A DNA stretch of 64,000 nt, from the NCBI GenBank assembly GCA_006969625.1, contig CP030885.1:1550001-1614000 (forward strand), in the 5' to 3' direction. How positions within the stretch are numbered: position 1 is the first letter of the stretch; every line of letters starts with the position of its first letter. The stretch comes from Rhodospirillaceae bacterium. GTDB lineage: Bacteria > Pseudomonadota > Alphaproteobacteria > Kiloniellales > DSM-21159. The position numbers and the translations under genes are program-made. The notes beneath the pieces were generated by a model, which made no database searches, was not told the origin of the DNA, and saw only the letters and a list, made by a program, of their open reading frames with translations. This document shows positions 37,657 to 46,412 of the stretch, in pieces.

Positions 37657-38700
37657 ATGCTTGATGTGCTCGCCCGAAGCCCGGCGCCGTTGATCGCAGC
37701 CGTGTGGCTGGCCGCCGTGCTTGCCGTGCCCGCGCAGGCCCAGCAAACCACGCCGCAGCCCGAGCCGCCGCGCGACCAAGTGGTGCCCGAGGGGACGGAA
37801 GGGCTGAGCGCGGAGGAGGTCTACGAGCGGGCGCGTGCCCTGGCCCGTGCCGGCGACCACCGGGCGTTCGCCGCGTTCCGGACGGCGGCCGAGATGGGGC
37901 ACGGGGTGGCGGCGGCGCGGCTCGCGATGGAGGTCTTTCGCCACCGCGGCCCCGGCTGGGCGGCCGAGACCTTTGGCTATGCCCGGATCGCCGCGGACAC
38001 GCGCGTCGGCGACTTCGTGAGCTTCTTCCTGCTGGCCGAAAGCGGCCGTGCGCTCGATCCGCCGCGCAGCGCCGCCCAGATCGACCTCTGGTACCGCATC
38101 GCCATTCTCTCCAAGACACGGCTGTCGGCGCTGAACCGGCAGGAGCTGCGGCGCAGCTTCGAGGCGCTGCGCGGGCGGTTGCTGCAAGGCGGGCCGTTTC
38201 CGCTGCGCTACGAGACCCTGCTGGGCGAGCTGGTGGCCCTGCGCGACGCCGAGGCGGGGGCCTTTCTCGAGGCCGCCGGGCCGGTCTGCGCCAGCGGGCT
38301 CGCGGACGCCGAGCGGCTCTGCCTGCTCTACCGCGCCGAAGCGGCCAAGCGCGGGGATCCGGAAAGCCAGTATCGGGTGGCGATCGCTCTGCTCGACAAG
38401 GGGATGACAATCGACTCGGGCGAAACGGATGTCCGGTTTGCAGCTCGTCTACTCTGTAGAAGCGCGGCGCGAGGCGATGCCGCAGCGCTCGAACGTTTGG
38501 CCCTCTTGATCGTGCGCGACAAGGCTCGGCCGCGCCTCCCGTTGCATGCATTGGCCTTTGCCTTGCGCGACACCGAGGCGCTGCCGCCGGAGCTGGCGCA
38601 GGAGCTTTACGACGGCGTCGTTGCCGCGTTCACGGAAACCCACCGGATGTTCTTCGAGTTCTATGAGGGCCGCCGCGCCCCACCGCCACTGGACTGCTGA
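37657..38700 (+). CDS. Secreted Sel1-like repeat protein (paralogue a)
   Basis: 347 residues from ATG 37657. The signal peptide ends near VPAQA|QQ, then a conserved lead QQTTPQPEPPRDQVVPEGTEGLSAEEVY precedes helical repeats with the Ala/Gly pattern of Sel1/TPR units (FRTAAEMGHGVAAARLAMEVF, YRAEAAKRGDPESQYRVAIALLDKG, LCRSAARGDAAALERLALLIV). The repeats are degenerate. It is about as long as, and clearly paralogous to, the gene at 39627. Its 3' end overlaps the convergent copy-2 coiled-coil gene by 40 nt. Function unknown; it probably acts in the periplasm as a binding protein. Confidence 0.75.
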   Translation: MLDVLARSPAPLIAAVWLAAVLAVPAQAQQTTPQPEPPRDQVVPEGTEGLSAEEVYERARALARAGDHRAFAAFRTAAEMGHGVAAARLAMEVFRHRGPGWAAETFGYARIAADTRVGDFVSFFLLAESGRALDPPRSAAQIDLWYRIAILSKTRLSALNRQELRRSFEALRGRLLQGGPFPLRYETLLGELVALRDAEAGAFLEAAGPVCASGLADAERLCLLYRAEAAKRGDPESQYRVAIALLDKGMTIDSGETDVRFAARLLCRSAARGDAAALERLALLIVRDKARPRLPLHALAFALRDTEALPPELAQELYDGVVAAFTETHRMFFEFYEGRRAPPPLDC

Positions 38701-39590
38701 GCGTCGCCCACCCGCCGGCAGCGCCGGTCGTAGCGGGCGCGCACCTGTGGCAGCTTGTCCTGCAGGTCCGCAATCCGCTCCGAGGCGGCGCGCGACTCCG
38801 CAACGAGCTTGTCGATTTCCGCCTGGACGACTTTCTTGACCTCTGCGAGCTGTGCCGCCGTCAGGGCCCAATACTCCGACTGGTAGTAGGTCTCTCGATT
38901 CTCGTCCTGCTGCTGCTTCATCTCGATCGCTTCCTGGATCAGGGTCAGGGCGAACTCGAGTGCGGCAGCCCCCAGCCCGCCGCCTTTGGGCGAGCCGCCA
39001 AACTTCGGGGGCGCAGGGATGTCGTCCTTGGTAAACAGGCGCTCTGCCCTTTCTTTGTCTTGTATGACTTTATTTATTTGTCGAATTCTTGCTTTCAAGA
39101 TTTTGATCGCCTCTTCACTGTATACCAAAAATTGACGGCTTTGATCGATCCGATGTTCGTAGTGATTGAGCCTCGATTCGAGCTTCTGGCACTCGGTCAA
39201 GTCGTCGTCGCGCGGGACCATATCGGGCTGGTCGCGCGGTTCCGGCTCCGCCGTTTGGTGCGGCGTCGGCTCCGGCTCCGGCTCCGGCGTCGGTTCCGGC
39301 GTTGGCTCGGTTGGCGTGTCGGGATGTTGGTCGCCGGGGGTGTGGCCGGGTGCCGGGTCGGGCGCCTGGAGGGGCAGGCCGGCGGCTTGGGCGAGGCTGC
39401 GCAGGGTCGGGCCGTCGGGCGTGACGAGTCCGTCGACCGTCAGGCCGTGCGCCTGCTGGAAGGCGCGGATGGCGGCGTCGAGGGCCTCGGTGACCTGCCC
39501 GCTCGGCTCGTGCGGCGGCTGCCAGTGATACCAGCCGGTGCCGGCCCGCGGCTAAGCTGAGTTGGAAGACCGCCAGATCCCGCCTCGATA
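38661..39590 (-). pseudogene. Truncated, frameshifted peptidoglycan-binding/coiled-coil gene (copy 2)
   Basis: The minus-strand frame is open from 39551 down to 38661, with the first in-frame ATG at 39221. It encodes most of the PG_binding_1 domain (GWYHWQPPHEPSGQVTEALD...), a long Pro/Glu linker and a C-terminal helical region of about 185 residues starting DLTECQKLESRL. Upstream of 39551 homology continues in another frame (DLAVFQLSLAAG against DVVGLQKALAGT of the intact copy) and is cut by a TAG at 39554-39552. The first 150 or so residues are gone. The coiled-coil part remains open and differs strongly from the one in copy 3, while the linker before it is nearly identical. It may still be expressed from 39221. 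Confidence 0.75.
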
Positions 39591-39626
39591 GTGGCTTCAG
39601 GCGCCGCCGGAGGCTACCATGCCGGC

Positions 39627-40643
39627 ATGCGCCTGCTGCTCGCTCTCTGTCTGCTGGCCGTCCTTGCCGGGGCCGCCCAAGGCCAGCAAACCACGCCGCA
39701 GACCGACCCGCCGCGCGACCGGGTGGTGCCAGAGGGGACGGAAGGGCTGAGCGCTGAGGAGATCTACTGGAAAGCCGTTTCCGCCCAGCGTTCGGGCGAT
39801 CTCCTTCGGAGCCTTCGCCTGCTGCAAGCATCGGCCGAGGCGGGCTATCCCTACGCAGCCTTGGATCTGGCGGCGCTGACGTACCAGATTCGCGCGCCGG
39901 GTTGGGCCGCCAAGACGTTGGACTATGCCCGCCTTGCGGCAGAGGGTGGTGCCGACGACAGTCGCTCTTTCTTGCTGATGGGCCTCGCCGGCGGTGCGAG
40001 CGAACCGCCGATCGGCGACGCGCAAGTCGATCTCTGGTATACGATCGCCGCCTGGGATTTGGTCGACCTGGATGTCCTCGACCGCCGGGCCATTCAGTTG
40101 GCCTTGCAGGACCTGCGGGAGGAGTTTCTGAACGGCGCTCTTCCTGAGCGTTACGAGAGCCTGGTTGGCGAGCTTTTCGAGCTCCGTCGTGCGGGTGGGG
40201 ACGTCGTCTACAAGCGGATGTTGCGGGTTTGCGAGAGCGCGTTGCAGCATGCGGACCGCCTGTGCTGGCGGTATCTGATCGCTTCGGCCGAGCGGGGACA
40301 TGCGCTGGCCCAATACGACCTCGGCATCGCCTTGCTCGACGAGGGCAAGCGCCTGCGCTCACGCGAGCTCGACGCGGCGAGCGCGGTTCGCATGCTGTGC
40401 CGAAGCGCGACCCAGGGTCATTTCCCGGCGCTTGCGCGCTTGGCGGCTCTCGTTCTGCAAGATGGACGACGGCCGGGTTGGACCCTGGCGTGGCTGGCCG
40501 TCGCCCTCCGCGACACCAGAGGCTCGAACGAAGCTGCAGCCCGAAAGCTCCATGAGCGGCTGGTGGCTGCCTTCTCGCAGGACGACCGCTTCATCTACGA
40601 CCACTATGCGGCGGAAGAGGCGGTCCCCCCCGCCCCCTGTTGA
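39627..40643 (+). CDS. Secreted Sel1-like repeat protein (paralogue b)
   Basis: 338 residues from ATG 39627. The signal peptide (RLLLALCLLAVLAGAAQG) is followed by QQTTPQTDPPRDRVVPEGTEGLSAEEIY, nearly identical to the same point in paralogue a. After this the two diverge but keep the same Sel1-like spacing (SAERGHALAQYDLGIALLDEG, CRSATQGHFPALARLAALVL). Both proteins end in a Cys as the last residue. Its last 40 nt overlap the end of the convergent copy-3 coiled-coil gene, the same overlap length as in the first module. Confidence 0.78.
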   Translation: MRLLLALCLLAVLAGAAQGQQTTPQTDPPRDRVVPEGTEGLSAEEIYWKAVSAQRSGDLLRSLRLLQASAEAGYPYAALDLAALTYQIRAPGWAAKTLDYARLAAEGGADDSRSFLLMGLAGGASEPPIGDAQVDLWYTIAAWDLVDLDVLDRRAIQLALQDLREEFLNGALPERYESLVGELFELRRAGGDVVYKRMLRVCESALQHADRLCWRYLIASAERGHALAQYDLGIALLDEGKRLRSRELDAASAVRMLCRSATQGHFPALARLAALVLQDGRRPGWTLAWLAVALRDTRGSNEAAARKLHERLVAAFSQDDRFIYDHYAAEEAVPPAPC

Positions 40644-41956
40644 TGCTCTGGCGGAGCGCTGTGGCTGCACTTGCTTTCGAACTCTGGCTCAAGCGTAGCC
40701 AGCTCCGCCTTCGACTCCTCGATCTTCTGGGTCCGGTCGGTGATGTAGCCTTCCAATTCGTTTCGCTGCTCGGCCAGGAAGGCGGCTTCGTCCAAGAGCT
40801 GCGAGAGCGCCTTGGCGCCACTACCGCTGCTTGGCAGGTTCGCTCTGCCCGTGCCGTCTTCTCTTGGCTTGTCGCCTTGCCGCAGTTCGTCCCGCAGAAA
40901 ACGCCTGAGGACGGCGAGAACCGAAAGAAGGGGCCGGGCCCTGTTTTGCGGAACGGCGAACTTCTCCGCGAACTGCGAAACGTCGAAACCCCATTGTGCG
41001 CGCAGTGCCTTGGAGATTCTCGTTTCCAGGTCCGCCAACGTCTCGTCGATCGTTTCGAGCTGTCGCTTGGCAGATTCGATTCCAGCCTTGCCGCTCGCGA
41101 CAATGTAGGCGTGGTGTTTTATGCGCGACGATAGTTTCTGGCACTCGGTCAAGTCGTCATCGCGCGGGACCATATCGGGCTGGTCGCGCGGTTCTGGCTC
41201 CGGGTCCGGCGTTGGCTCGGTTGGCGTGTCGGGGTGCTGGTCGCCGGGGGTGTGGCCGGCATTCTGGTCGGGCGCCTGGAGGGGCAGGCCGGCGGCTTGG
41301 GCGAGGCTGCGCAGGGTCGGGCCGTCGGGCGTGACGAGTCCGTCGACCGTCAGGCCGTGCGCCTGCTGGAAGGCGCGGATGGCGGCGTCGAGGGCCTCGG
41401 TGACCTGCCCGCTCGGCTCGTGCGGCGGCTGCCAGTGGTACCAGCCGGTGCCGGCCAGGGCCTTCTGCAGGCCGACCACGTCGCGCCGGGCGTTGCCGGG
41501 GGCCTTGGTTGACGTGCCGGGGCGCCGGGAGCCGGCCGCCTGCGGCGCGACGCTGCCGGTCGAAACGCCGCGGCCGACGGGCCCGCGCGGGTGCAGGTCC
41601 TGGGGCTTCGGCTTGGGGGCGAACCAGTCGAGCCCGCGGCGGCCCTCGGCGTACTCGGGCTTGGGCGCCGCCTCGCGCTGCCGGCCGGTGGCGTCGCGCG
41701 CGACCTTGCCGCTGCCGTAGACCTGGGCGTACTGGCGCCGGACGTGCTGAAAATAATCCTCGTCCTGGTCCTGCCAGTACAGCGGGTCGGCCACCAGGCC
41801 GCTCAGCGCCCGCTCGATCGGCGCCGGTTCCTCGGGCCGCCGCGGCCGGCGCCGTGCGGCGCGCGGGGCATAGGGATCGTAGGGATCGTCGGGATCGCCG
41901 CGCGAACGGCCACTGGAATCGGGGGCGAGGGGAGATCGAAAGCTGCCGCGGGCCAT
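40604..41956 (-). CDS. Peptidoglycan-binding protein with C-terminal coiled coil (copy 3, intact)
   Basis: 450 residues from ATG 41956; an in-frame ATG further upstream is possible. No signal peptide is visible. The N-terminus is Arg/Pro/Asp-rich and probably disordered (residues 1-150, with YWQDQDEDYFQHVRRQYAQVYGSG). A PG_binding_1 domain spans about 158-220 (GLQKALAGTGWYHWQPP..., AFQQAHGLTVDGLVTPDGPTLRSLA). A Pro/Glu linker (about 225-265) leads to a long alpha-helical region (about 268-432) bounded by C272 and C430. That region is predicted to fold as an antiparallel coiled coil. I recognise no catalytic motif. The gene is convergent with the Sel1-like gene and may work with it. Confidence 0.75.
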   Translation of the reverse strand: MARGSFRSPLAPDSSGRSRGDPDDPYDPYAPRAARRRPRRPEEPAPIERALSGLVADPLYWQDQDEDYFQHVRRQYAQVYGSGKVARDATGRQREAAPKPEYAEGRRGLDWFAPKPKPQDLHPRGPVGRGVSTGSVAPQAAGSRRPGTSTKAPGNARRDVVGLQKALAGTGWYHWQPPHEPSGQVTEALDAAIRAFQQAHGLTVDGLVTPDGPTLRSLAQAAGLPLQAPDQNAGHTPGDQHPDTPTEPTPDPEPEPRDQPDMVPRDDDLTECQKLSSRIKHHAYIVASGKAGIESAKRQLETIDETLADLETRISKALRAQWGFDVSQFAEKFAVPQNRARPLLSVLAVLRRFLRDELRQGDKPREDGTGRANLPSSGSGAKALSQLLDEAAFLAEQRNELEGYITDRTQKIEESKAELATLEPEFESKCSHSAPPEHQQGAGGTASSAA

Positions 41957-42306
41957 GGTCCTGCTCCGGGTCGGTGGCACAGAGGGCATGGACCATAGCA
42001 AGAACATTCGCCCAATAGAAGAACAAAAAGGCATCAGCCCGCGTGGCCGAAAGTCGGTCGGCGGTGGGCCTGCGGGCCCGCCCTTCGACAGGCCCACGGC
42101 GAAGGGCGATGTCAGGTCAGCGCGCAGGGACGTCGCGTGCAGGCGGGGCACGACGTCTCGCGCTTGGGCCGCGGCATTGCGGCGACGTGTCGCGCGGTGC
42201 CGGCGGAAGGGCTGCCTGCGGCAGGCGGTCCCGATGCGCCGACGCGCATCGGAGCGAGCGCTCGCGCCCGCACCGCCGCCGGCGGGCGTACCCACTGCGG
42301 GCGCGG
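41957..42306. other. Structured intergenic region between tyrS and the copy-3 gene
   Basis: 350 nt, very GC-rich, with no gene I can support. Downstream of tyrS on the minus strand are two hairpins: GCCTGC/CAGGC at about 42213-42225 and a stem of 8 bp, CCGATGCG (42230-42237) with CGCATCGG (42244-42251), loop CCGACG. A GCGAGCGCTCGC palindrome follows. They may end tyrS transcription, but no T-run is present, so a Rho-independent terminator is not proven. Confidence 0.4.
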
Positions 42307-43554
42307 TTAGACCGGCTTGACCAGGGCGTGCTTCTTGCGGCCGGCGGAGAGCTTGACGACGCCGTCGGGCAGCAGGCGCTCGGGGCCGATGGGTGCTGCC
42401 TCGTCTTCGAGGCGCTCGTCGTTGACGCGCCCGCCGCCGCCCTTGATCAGACGCCGCGCCTCGCCGTTGCTGGCGCACAGCCCGGCTTCGGCCAGCAGGG
42501 CGTAGAAGGGGATGCCGGCCTCGAAACGGGCGCGCGGCACCTCCAGGGTCGGCAGGTGCTCGGCGACCGCCCCCTCCTCGAAGGTGACGCGCGCGGTCTC
42601 GGCGGCTTCCTCGGCGGCGGCCCGGCCGCGGCACAGCTTGGTCGCCTCGAAGGCCAGCACCTTCTTGGCCTCGTTGATCTCGCGGCCGGCCAGCGCGGCG
42701 AGGCGGGCGATCTCGTCGAGCGGCAGGTCGGTGAAGAGCCTCAGGAAGCGCGCGACGTCGGCGTCGTCGGCGTTGCGCCAGTACTGGTAGTAGTCGTAGT
42801 GGCTGAGGCGCGCCGGCGACAGCCAGACGGCGCCGGCCGCCGTCTTGCCCATCTTCTGGCCGGAGGCGGTGGTCAGCAGCGGGGTTGTCACGCCGTACAG
42901 CTCGGCGCCCTCGACGCGGCGCGCCAACTCGATACCGTTGACGATGTTGCCCCACTGGTCGGAGCCGCCCATCTGCAGACGGCAGCCGAAGCGGCGCCAC
43001 AGCTCCAGGAAGTCGTAGGCCTGGAGGATCATGTAGTTGAACTCGAGGAAGGTCAGCGGCTGCTCGCGTTCGAGCCGCAGCCTGACCGAGTCGAAGGTCA
43101 GCATGCGGTTGACCGTGAAGTGCCGGCCGACGTCGCGCAGCAGCGGGATGTAGCGCAGTTCGTCGAGCCACGCGGCGTTGTCGGCCTGCAGCGCGCCATC
43201 CGGCCCGAAGTCCAGGAAGCCCTCGAAGTTCTCCCGGATGGCGGCGATGTTGGCGGCGATCTGGGCCTCGTCCAGCAACTGGCGCGCCTCGTCCTTGCCC
43301 GAGGGGTCGCCGATCTTGGTGGTGCCGCCGCCCATCAGCACGATCGGGCGGCCGCCCGCCTGCTGCAGCCGCCGCAGCATCATGATCTGCACCAGGTGGC
43401 CGACGTGCAGGGAGTCCGCCGTGGCGTCGAAGCCGATGTAGGCGGTCAGTCCGCCCGCGACGGCCAGCGCGTCGAGACCTTCGGGGTCGGTGCATTGGTG
43501 GATGTAGCCGCGCGCCTGCAGGGTCTGCAGGAAGTCAGAGCGGAATGCGGTCAT
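42307..43554 (-). CDS. tyrS: Tyrosine--tRNA ligase
   Basis: 415 residues. The HIGH-type motif is HVGH in [17 protein letters not shown], the KMSKS-type loop is KMGK in [17 protein letters not shown], and the C-terminal S4 domain begins near [27 protein letters not shown]. It charges tRNA-Tyr. Start at ATG 43554 gives [20 protein letters not shown], the usual N-terminus. It is divergent from anmK, a pairing often seen in alphaproteobacteria. Confidence 0.96.
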   Translation of the reverse strand: MTAFRSDFLQTLQARGYIHQCTDPEGLDALAVAGGLTAYIGFDATADSLHVGHLVQIMMLRRLQQAGGRPIVLMGGGTTKIGDPSGKDEARQLLDEAQIAANIAAIRENFEGFLDFGPDGALQADNAAWLDELRYIPLLRDVGRHFTVNRMLTFDSVRLRLEREQPLTFLEFNYMILQAYDFLELWRRFGCRLQMGGSDQWGNIVNGIELARRVEGAELYGVTTPLLTTASGQKMGKTAAGAVWLSPARLSHYDYYQYWRNADDADVARFLRLFTDLPLDEIARLAALAGREINEAKKVLAFEATKLCRGRAAAEEAAETARVTFEEGAVAEHLPTLEVPRARFEAGIPFYALLAEAGLCASNGEARRLIKGGGGRVNDERLEDEAAPIGPERLLPDGVVKLSAGRKKHALVKPV

Positions 43555-43694
43555 CGGCCTGGCAGTCTGCTGCGGTGGGGGATATGCCTGGCCCCTTGCC
43601 GGGGGCGCGCCCGCTTAGCACACTCGCCCGACCGCCTCAACGACACAGCCCGGCGGTCCGCCGCCAGATCCTCCGCCTGTGGAAGCCCCAAGCC

Positions 43695-44780
43695 ATGTCC
43701 CTCGCCATCGGCCTGATGAGCGGCACCTCCCTGGACGGCATCGACGCCGCACTGATCGAGACCGACGGCGAGGGCGCGGTGCGGCCGCTCGCCTTCGTCA
43801 CGCGCGCCTACGACGCCGCTTTCCGGGCCCGACTACGCGGCCTGCTGGGCGGCAACGCGCCGGAGCCGGAGGTGGCCGCGGTCGAGCGGGAACTGACCCG
43901 CCGGCATGCCGAAGCCGTGGCGGCGCTGCTGTCGCAGGCCGGCATCGCCGCGCGCGCGGTCGAGACCCTCGGCTTCCACGGCCAGACCATCCTGCACGCG
44001 CCGCACCAGGGCACCACCTGGCAGATCGGCGACGGCGCGCTGCTGGCCGAGCTCACGGGGATCGCCACGGTGAACGACTTCCGCAGCGCCGACATGACGG
44101 CGGGCGGGCAGGGGGCGCCGCTGGTGCCGCTCTACCACCTCGCGCGCGTCCGGGCCGCGGGGCTGACGCCGCCGCTGGCCGTGCTCAACCTCGGGGGCGT
44201 CGCCAACCTGACCTGGATCGGCGCCGGGGAGACGCCGCCGCTCGCCTTCGACACGGGGCCCGGCAACGCGCTGCTCGACGACTGGTGCCTGGCGCATACC
44301 GGCCTTGCATGCGACCGCGACGGCGCCCTGGCCTTCGCCGGCACGATCGATGCGGCGGCGTTGGCCCGGCTGCTCGACCATCCCTACTTCGCCGCGCCGC
44401 CGCCCAAGTCGCTCGACCGCGACGCCTTCGAGGTCTCGCTCCTGGATAGCCTCGATCCGGCCGACGGCGCCGCCACCCTGACCGAGTTCACCGCCGCCGC
44501 CGTCGCCGCCGCCGTGGCATTGCTGCCCGCACCGCCACGGCGCTGGCTGGTCGGCGGCGGCGGCCGGCACAACCCGGCGATGGTGATGGCCCTGCGCGCG
44601 CGGCTCGGCTGCCCTGTCGAGCCGGTCGAGGCGGTCGGGTGGGACGGCGATGCCTTGGAGGCCGAGGCCTTCGCCTACCTGGCCGTGCGCAGCCGCCATG
44701 GCCTGGCGCTGTCGCTGCCGAGCACGACCGGCGCGGCGTGCCCCGTCACCGGCGGGCGACTGCACCGACCCGGGCACTGA
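43695..44780 (+). CDS. anmK: Anhydro-N-acetylmuramic acid kinase
   Basis: 361 residues. The N-terminal MSLAIGLMSGTSLDGIDAALIETDG is the family signature, and VNDFRSADMTAGGQGAPLVPLYH, LNLGGVANLTWIG and FDTGPGNALLDDW are all present. It cleaves the 1,6-anhydro ring of anhMurNAc and phosphorylates it with ATP, recycling cell-wall sugar. ATG 43695 gives the normal start. It is divergent from tyrS with 140 nt between. Confidence 0.95.
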   Translation: MSLAIGLMSGTSLDGIDAALIETDGEGAVRPLAFVTRAYDAAFRARLRGLLGGNAPEPEVAAVERELTRRHAEAVAALLSQAGIAARAVETLGFHGQTILHAPHQGTTWQIGDGALLAELTGIATVNDFRSADMTAGGQGAPLVPLYHLARVRAAGLTPPLAVLNLGGVANLTWIGAGETPPLAFDTGPGNALLDDWCLAHTGLACDRDGALAFAGTIDAAALARLLDHPYFAAPPPKSLDRDAFEVSLLDSLDPADGAATLTEFTAAAVAAAVALLPAPPRRWLVGGGGRHNPAMVMALRARLGCPVEPVEAVGWDGDALEAEAFAYLAVRSRHGLALSLPSTTGAACPVTGGRLHRPGH

Positions 44781-44824
44781 GACGGTCTGCGTCCTGCTTT
44801 GGCGATGCGACATCCACTGGTTTT

Positions 44825-44843
44825 AGTTTACACTTCCTAAACT
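44825..44843. promoter_or_regulatory. Inverted repeat upstream of the PAS gene
   Basis: AGTTTA (44825-44830) and TAAACT (44838-44843) are exact complements separated by 7 nt, in a locally AT-rich pocket 68 nt before the PAS-protein start. The TTTA-N7-TAAA spacing recalls, but does not match, the CtrA site TTAA-N7-TTAA. It could be an operator; which regulator binds it is unknown. Confidence 0.3.
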
Positions 44844-44910
44844 TCCGCAGGTGAGACTACGGCCGTCGAGCTGCTCGCCGCGAAGACCTGCCGCGACCAA
44901 CGGACTCGAG

Positions 44911-45438
44911 ATGCCTTCATCGTTCGACCGAGGCCTGTCCGCCCATAGCTACGCCGTCTCGGAGGCGGGCGCGGACAGCTACGGTCCGGTGTCGTCCGCT
45001 GCCCAGCTTGCCGGCGAACCGCTGCTGGCCGCTTTCTACGCGCATTGGCGCGACTTGGCGGGGCCGCGCGCGATGCCGCGCGTGGCCGACTTCGATCCCT
45101 TCGACCTGCCGCGCGCCGCCTTGCCGTACGTGGTCCTGATCGGGGTGGAGGGCTCAGCCGAGGAACCGCGATTCAAGGTGCGGCTGATGGGCACCCAGGC
45201 CGTCGAGCAGTCCGGTCTGGACAGCACCGGACGCTTCGTCGACGAGGTGACGGGCGCCGAAGGCGTGCAGCGGCGCTTCGCCGAAGTCCTGCGCCGTCGC
45301 CAGCCCTACTACGCGGACATGGGGCTGACCTGGTCGACCCGAAATTACAAACGCTATCGCACCGTGGTCTGTCCCCTGGCCGACGACGCCGATCCCGGGC
45401 GGGTGGCCCGGCTGCTATCCCTGGTCGTCTTCACCTGA
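44911..45438 (+). CDS. PAS-domain protein of the alphaproteobacterial PAS_5 type
   Basis: 175 residues from ATG 44911. The central part, PLLAAFYAHWRDLAGPRAMPRVADFDPFDLPRAALPYVVLIGV, and the following RFKVRLMGTQAVEQSGLDSTGRFVDEV match the PAS_5 (formerly DUF1457) layout of small stand-alone sensor proteins. There is no output domain or membrane segment. It is likely a cytosolic sensory module; ligand unknown. It stands alone between anmK and a convergent hydrolase gene. Confidence 0.8.
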   Translation: MPSSFDRGLSAHSYAVSEAGADSYGPVSSAAQLAGEPLLAAFYAHWRDLAGPRAMPRVADFDPFDLPRAALPYVVLIGVEGSAEEPRFKVRLMGTQAVEQSGLDSTGRFVDEVTGAEGVQRRFAEVLRRRQPYYADMGLTWSTRNYKRYRTVVCPLADDADPGRVARLLSLVVFT

Positions 45439-45474
45439 TCGCCAACGGGCCGTGCGCCCTGGCGGACGCAGGCC

Positions 45475-46140
45475 TCAGCTCGCCTTCTTGCCGGCTGCGC
45501 GGGTTTCGGTGTGACGGTTCAGGTAGTCGTCCACTGCACCAGCGAAGAGATCGAGCTGGTCGGTGAAAAAGTGGTTGGCGCCCTCGATCAGCTTGTATTC
45601 GATCTCGATGTCGCGCTGGTTCGAGAGCTTCTCGACGAGCTTTTTCACCGAGGGCTCCGGCACGATCTCGTCGTTCGTGCCCTGCACCACCAGCCCCGAG
45701 GAGGGACAGGGCGCCAGGAACGAAAAGTCGTAGAGGTTTGCCGGCGGCGCCGCCGAGATGAAGCCGCTGATCTCCGGACGGCGCATCAGGAGCTGCATAC
45801 CGATCCAGGCGCCGAAAGAAAAGCCGGCGATCCAGCAGGTGCTGGCGTTCTCGTTGTAGGCCTGTAGCCAGTCGAGCGCGCTGGCCGCATCCGACAGCTC
45901 GCCCTCGCCGCGGTCGAAGGTGCCCTGGCTGCGCCCAACGCCGCGGAAGTTGAAGCGCAGTACCGAAAAGCCGCGTCGCGCGAAGACCTGGTACAGCGCG
46001 TAGACCACCTTGTTGTTCATGGTCCCGCCGTGCTGGGGGTGCGGATGCAGCATCAGCGCGATCGGCGGATTGCTGCCGCGGCCGTGTTGATAGCGTCCCT
46101 CGAGGCGACCTTCCGGGCCGTTGAAAATCACGTCTGGCAT
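45475..46140 (-). CDS. Alpha/beta hydrolase
   Basis: 221 residues with a compact alpha/beta hydrolase fold. The oxyanion-region LHPHPQHGGTMNNKVVYAL is followed by NFRGVGRSQGTFDRGEGE. The nucleophile Ser lies in GFSFGAWIG, the acid in GTNDEIVP and the His in EGANHFF. This small hydrolase is strongly conserved in alphaproteobacteria next to the isc genes, as here, but its substrate is unknown. It starts divergently from cysE. Confidence 0.92.
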   Translation of the reverse strand: MPDVIFNGPEGRLEGRYQHGRGSNPPIALMLHPHPQHGGTMNNKVVYALYQVFARRGFSVLRFNFRGVGRSQGTFDRGEGELSDAASALDWLQAYNENASTCWIAGFSFGAWIGMQLLMRRPEISGFISAAPPANLYDFSFLAPCPSSGLVVQGTNDEIVPEPSVKKLVEKLSNQRDIEIEYKLIEGANHFFTDQLDLFAGAVDDYLNRHTETRAAGKKAS

Positions 46141-46302
46141 CTTTGGCCGTTCCTGACGCTCGTGTTGGGCCGGCGCACGGCCGAGGGCCGCGACCGTGTG
46201 GACTTGCGAAAACCGACCGCATCACCGTACCGCCGCAGCCGCAATTCCCTGCATCACATAGGACCTTTGCCCGTCGTTCGCAGGCGGCAGGCCCGGGAAT
46301 AG

Positions 46303-46332
46303 TTGACCACAGGACTCGGGCACACATATCAT
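46303..46332 (+). promoter_or_regulatory. Sigma-70-type promoter for cysE
   Basis: TTGACC (46303-46308) and TATCAT (46327-46332, 5 of 6 to TATAAT) are separated by 18 nt. Transcription would start near 46339 and give a leader of about 74 nt before the cysE ATG. Confidence 0.55.
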
Positions 46333-46412
46333 GACGCCATGAAGCGAAGGTCTGCCAAGGCGTCCAGACGCGCGGATCTCGAAAGCGGCGGACCATACTC
46401 ACGGGCACTGCC

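Noticed and set aside
39115..40362. Minus-strand frame of 415 codons covering the Sel1-like gene and part of the copy-2 PG-binding region
   Set aside because: Most of it is a shadow of the Sel1-like gene; only the short DLAVFQLSLAAG piece is real homology and is attributed to the frameshifted copy 2.
44825..44843. CtrA binding site before the PAS gene
   Set aside because: The spacing fits but the half-sites are TTTA/TAAA rather than TTAA/TTAA, so a CtrA call is not justified.
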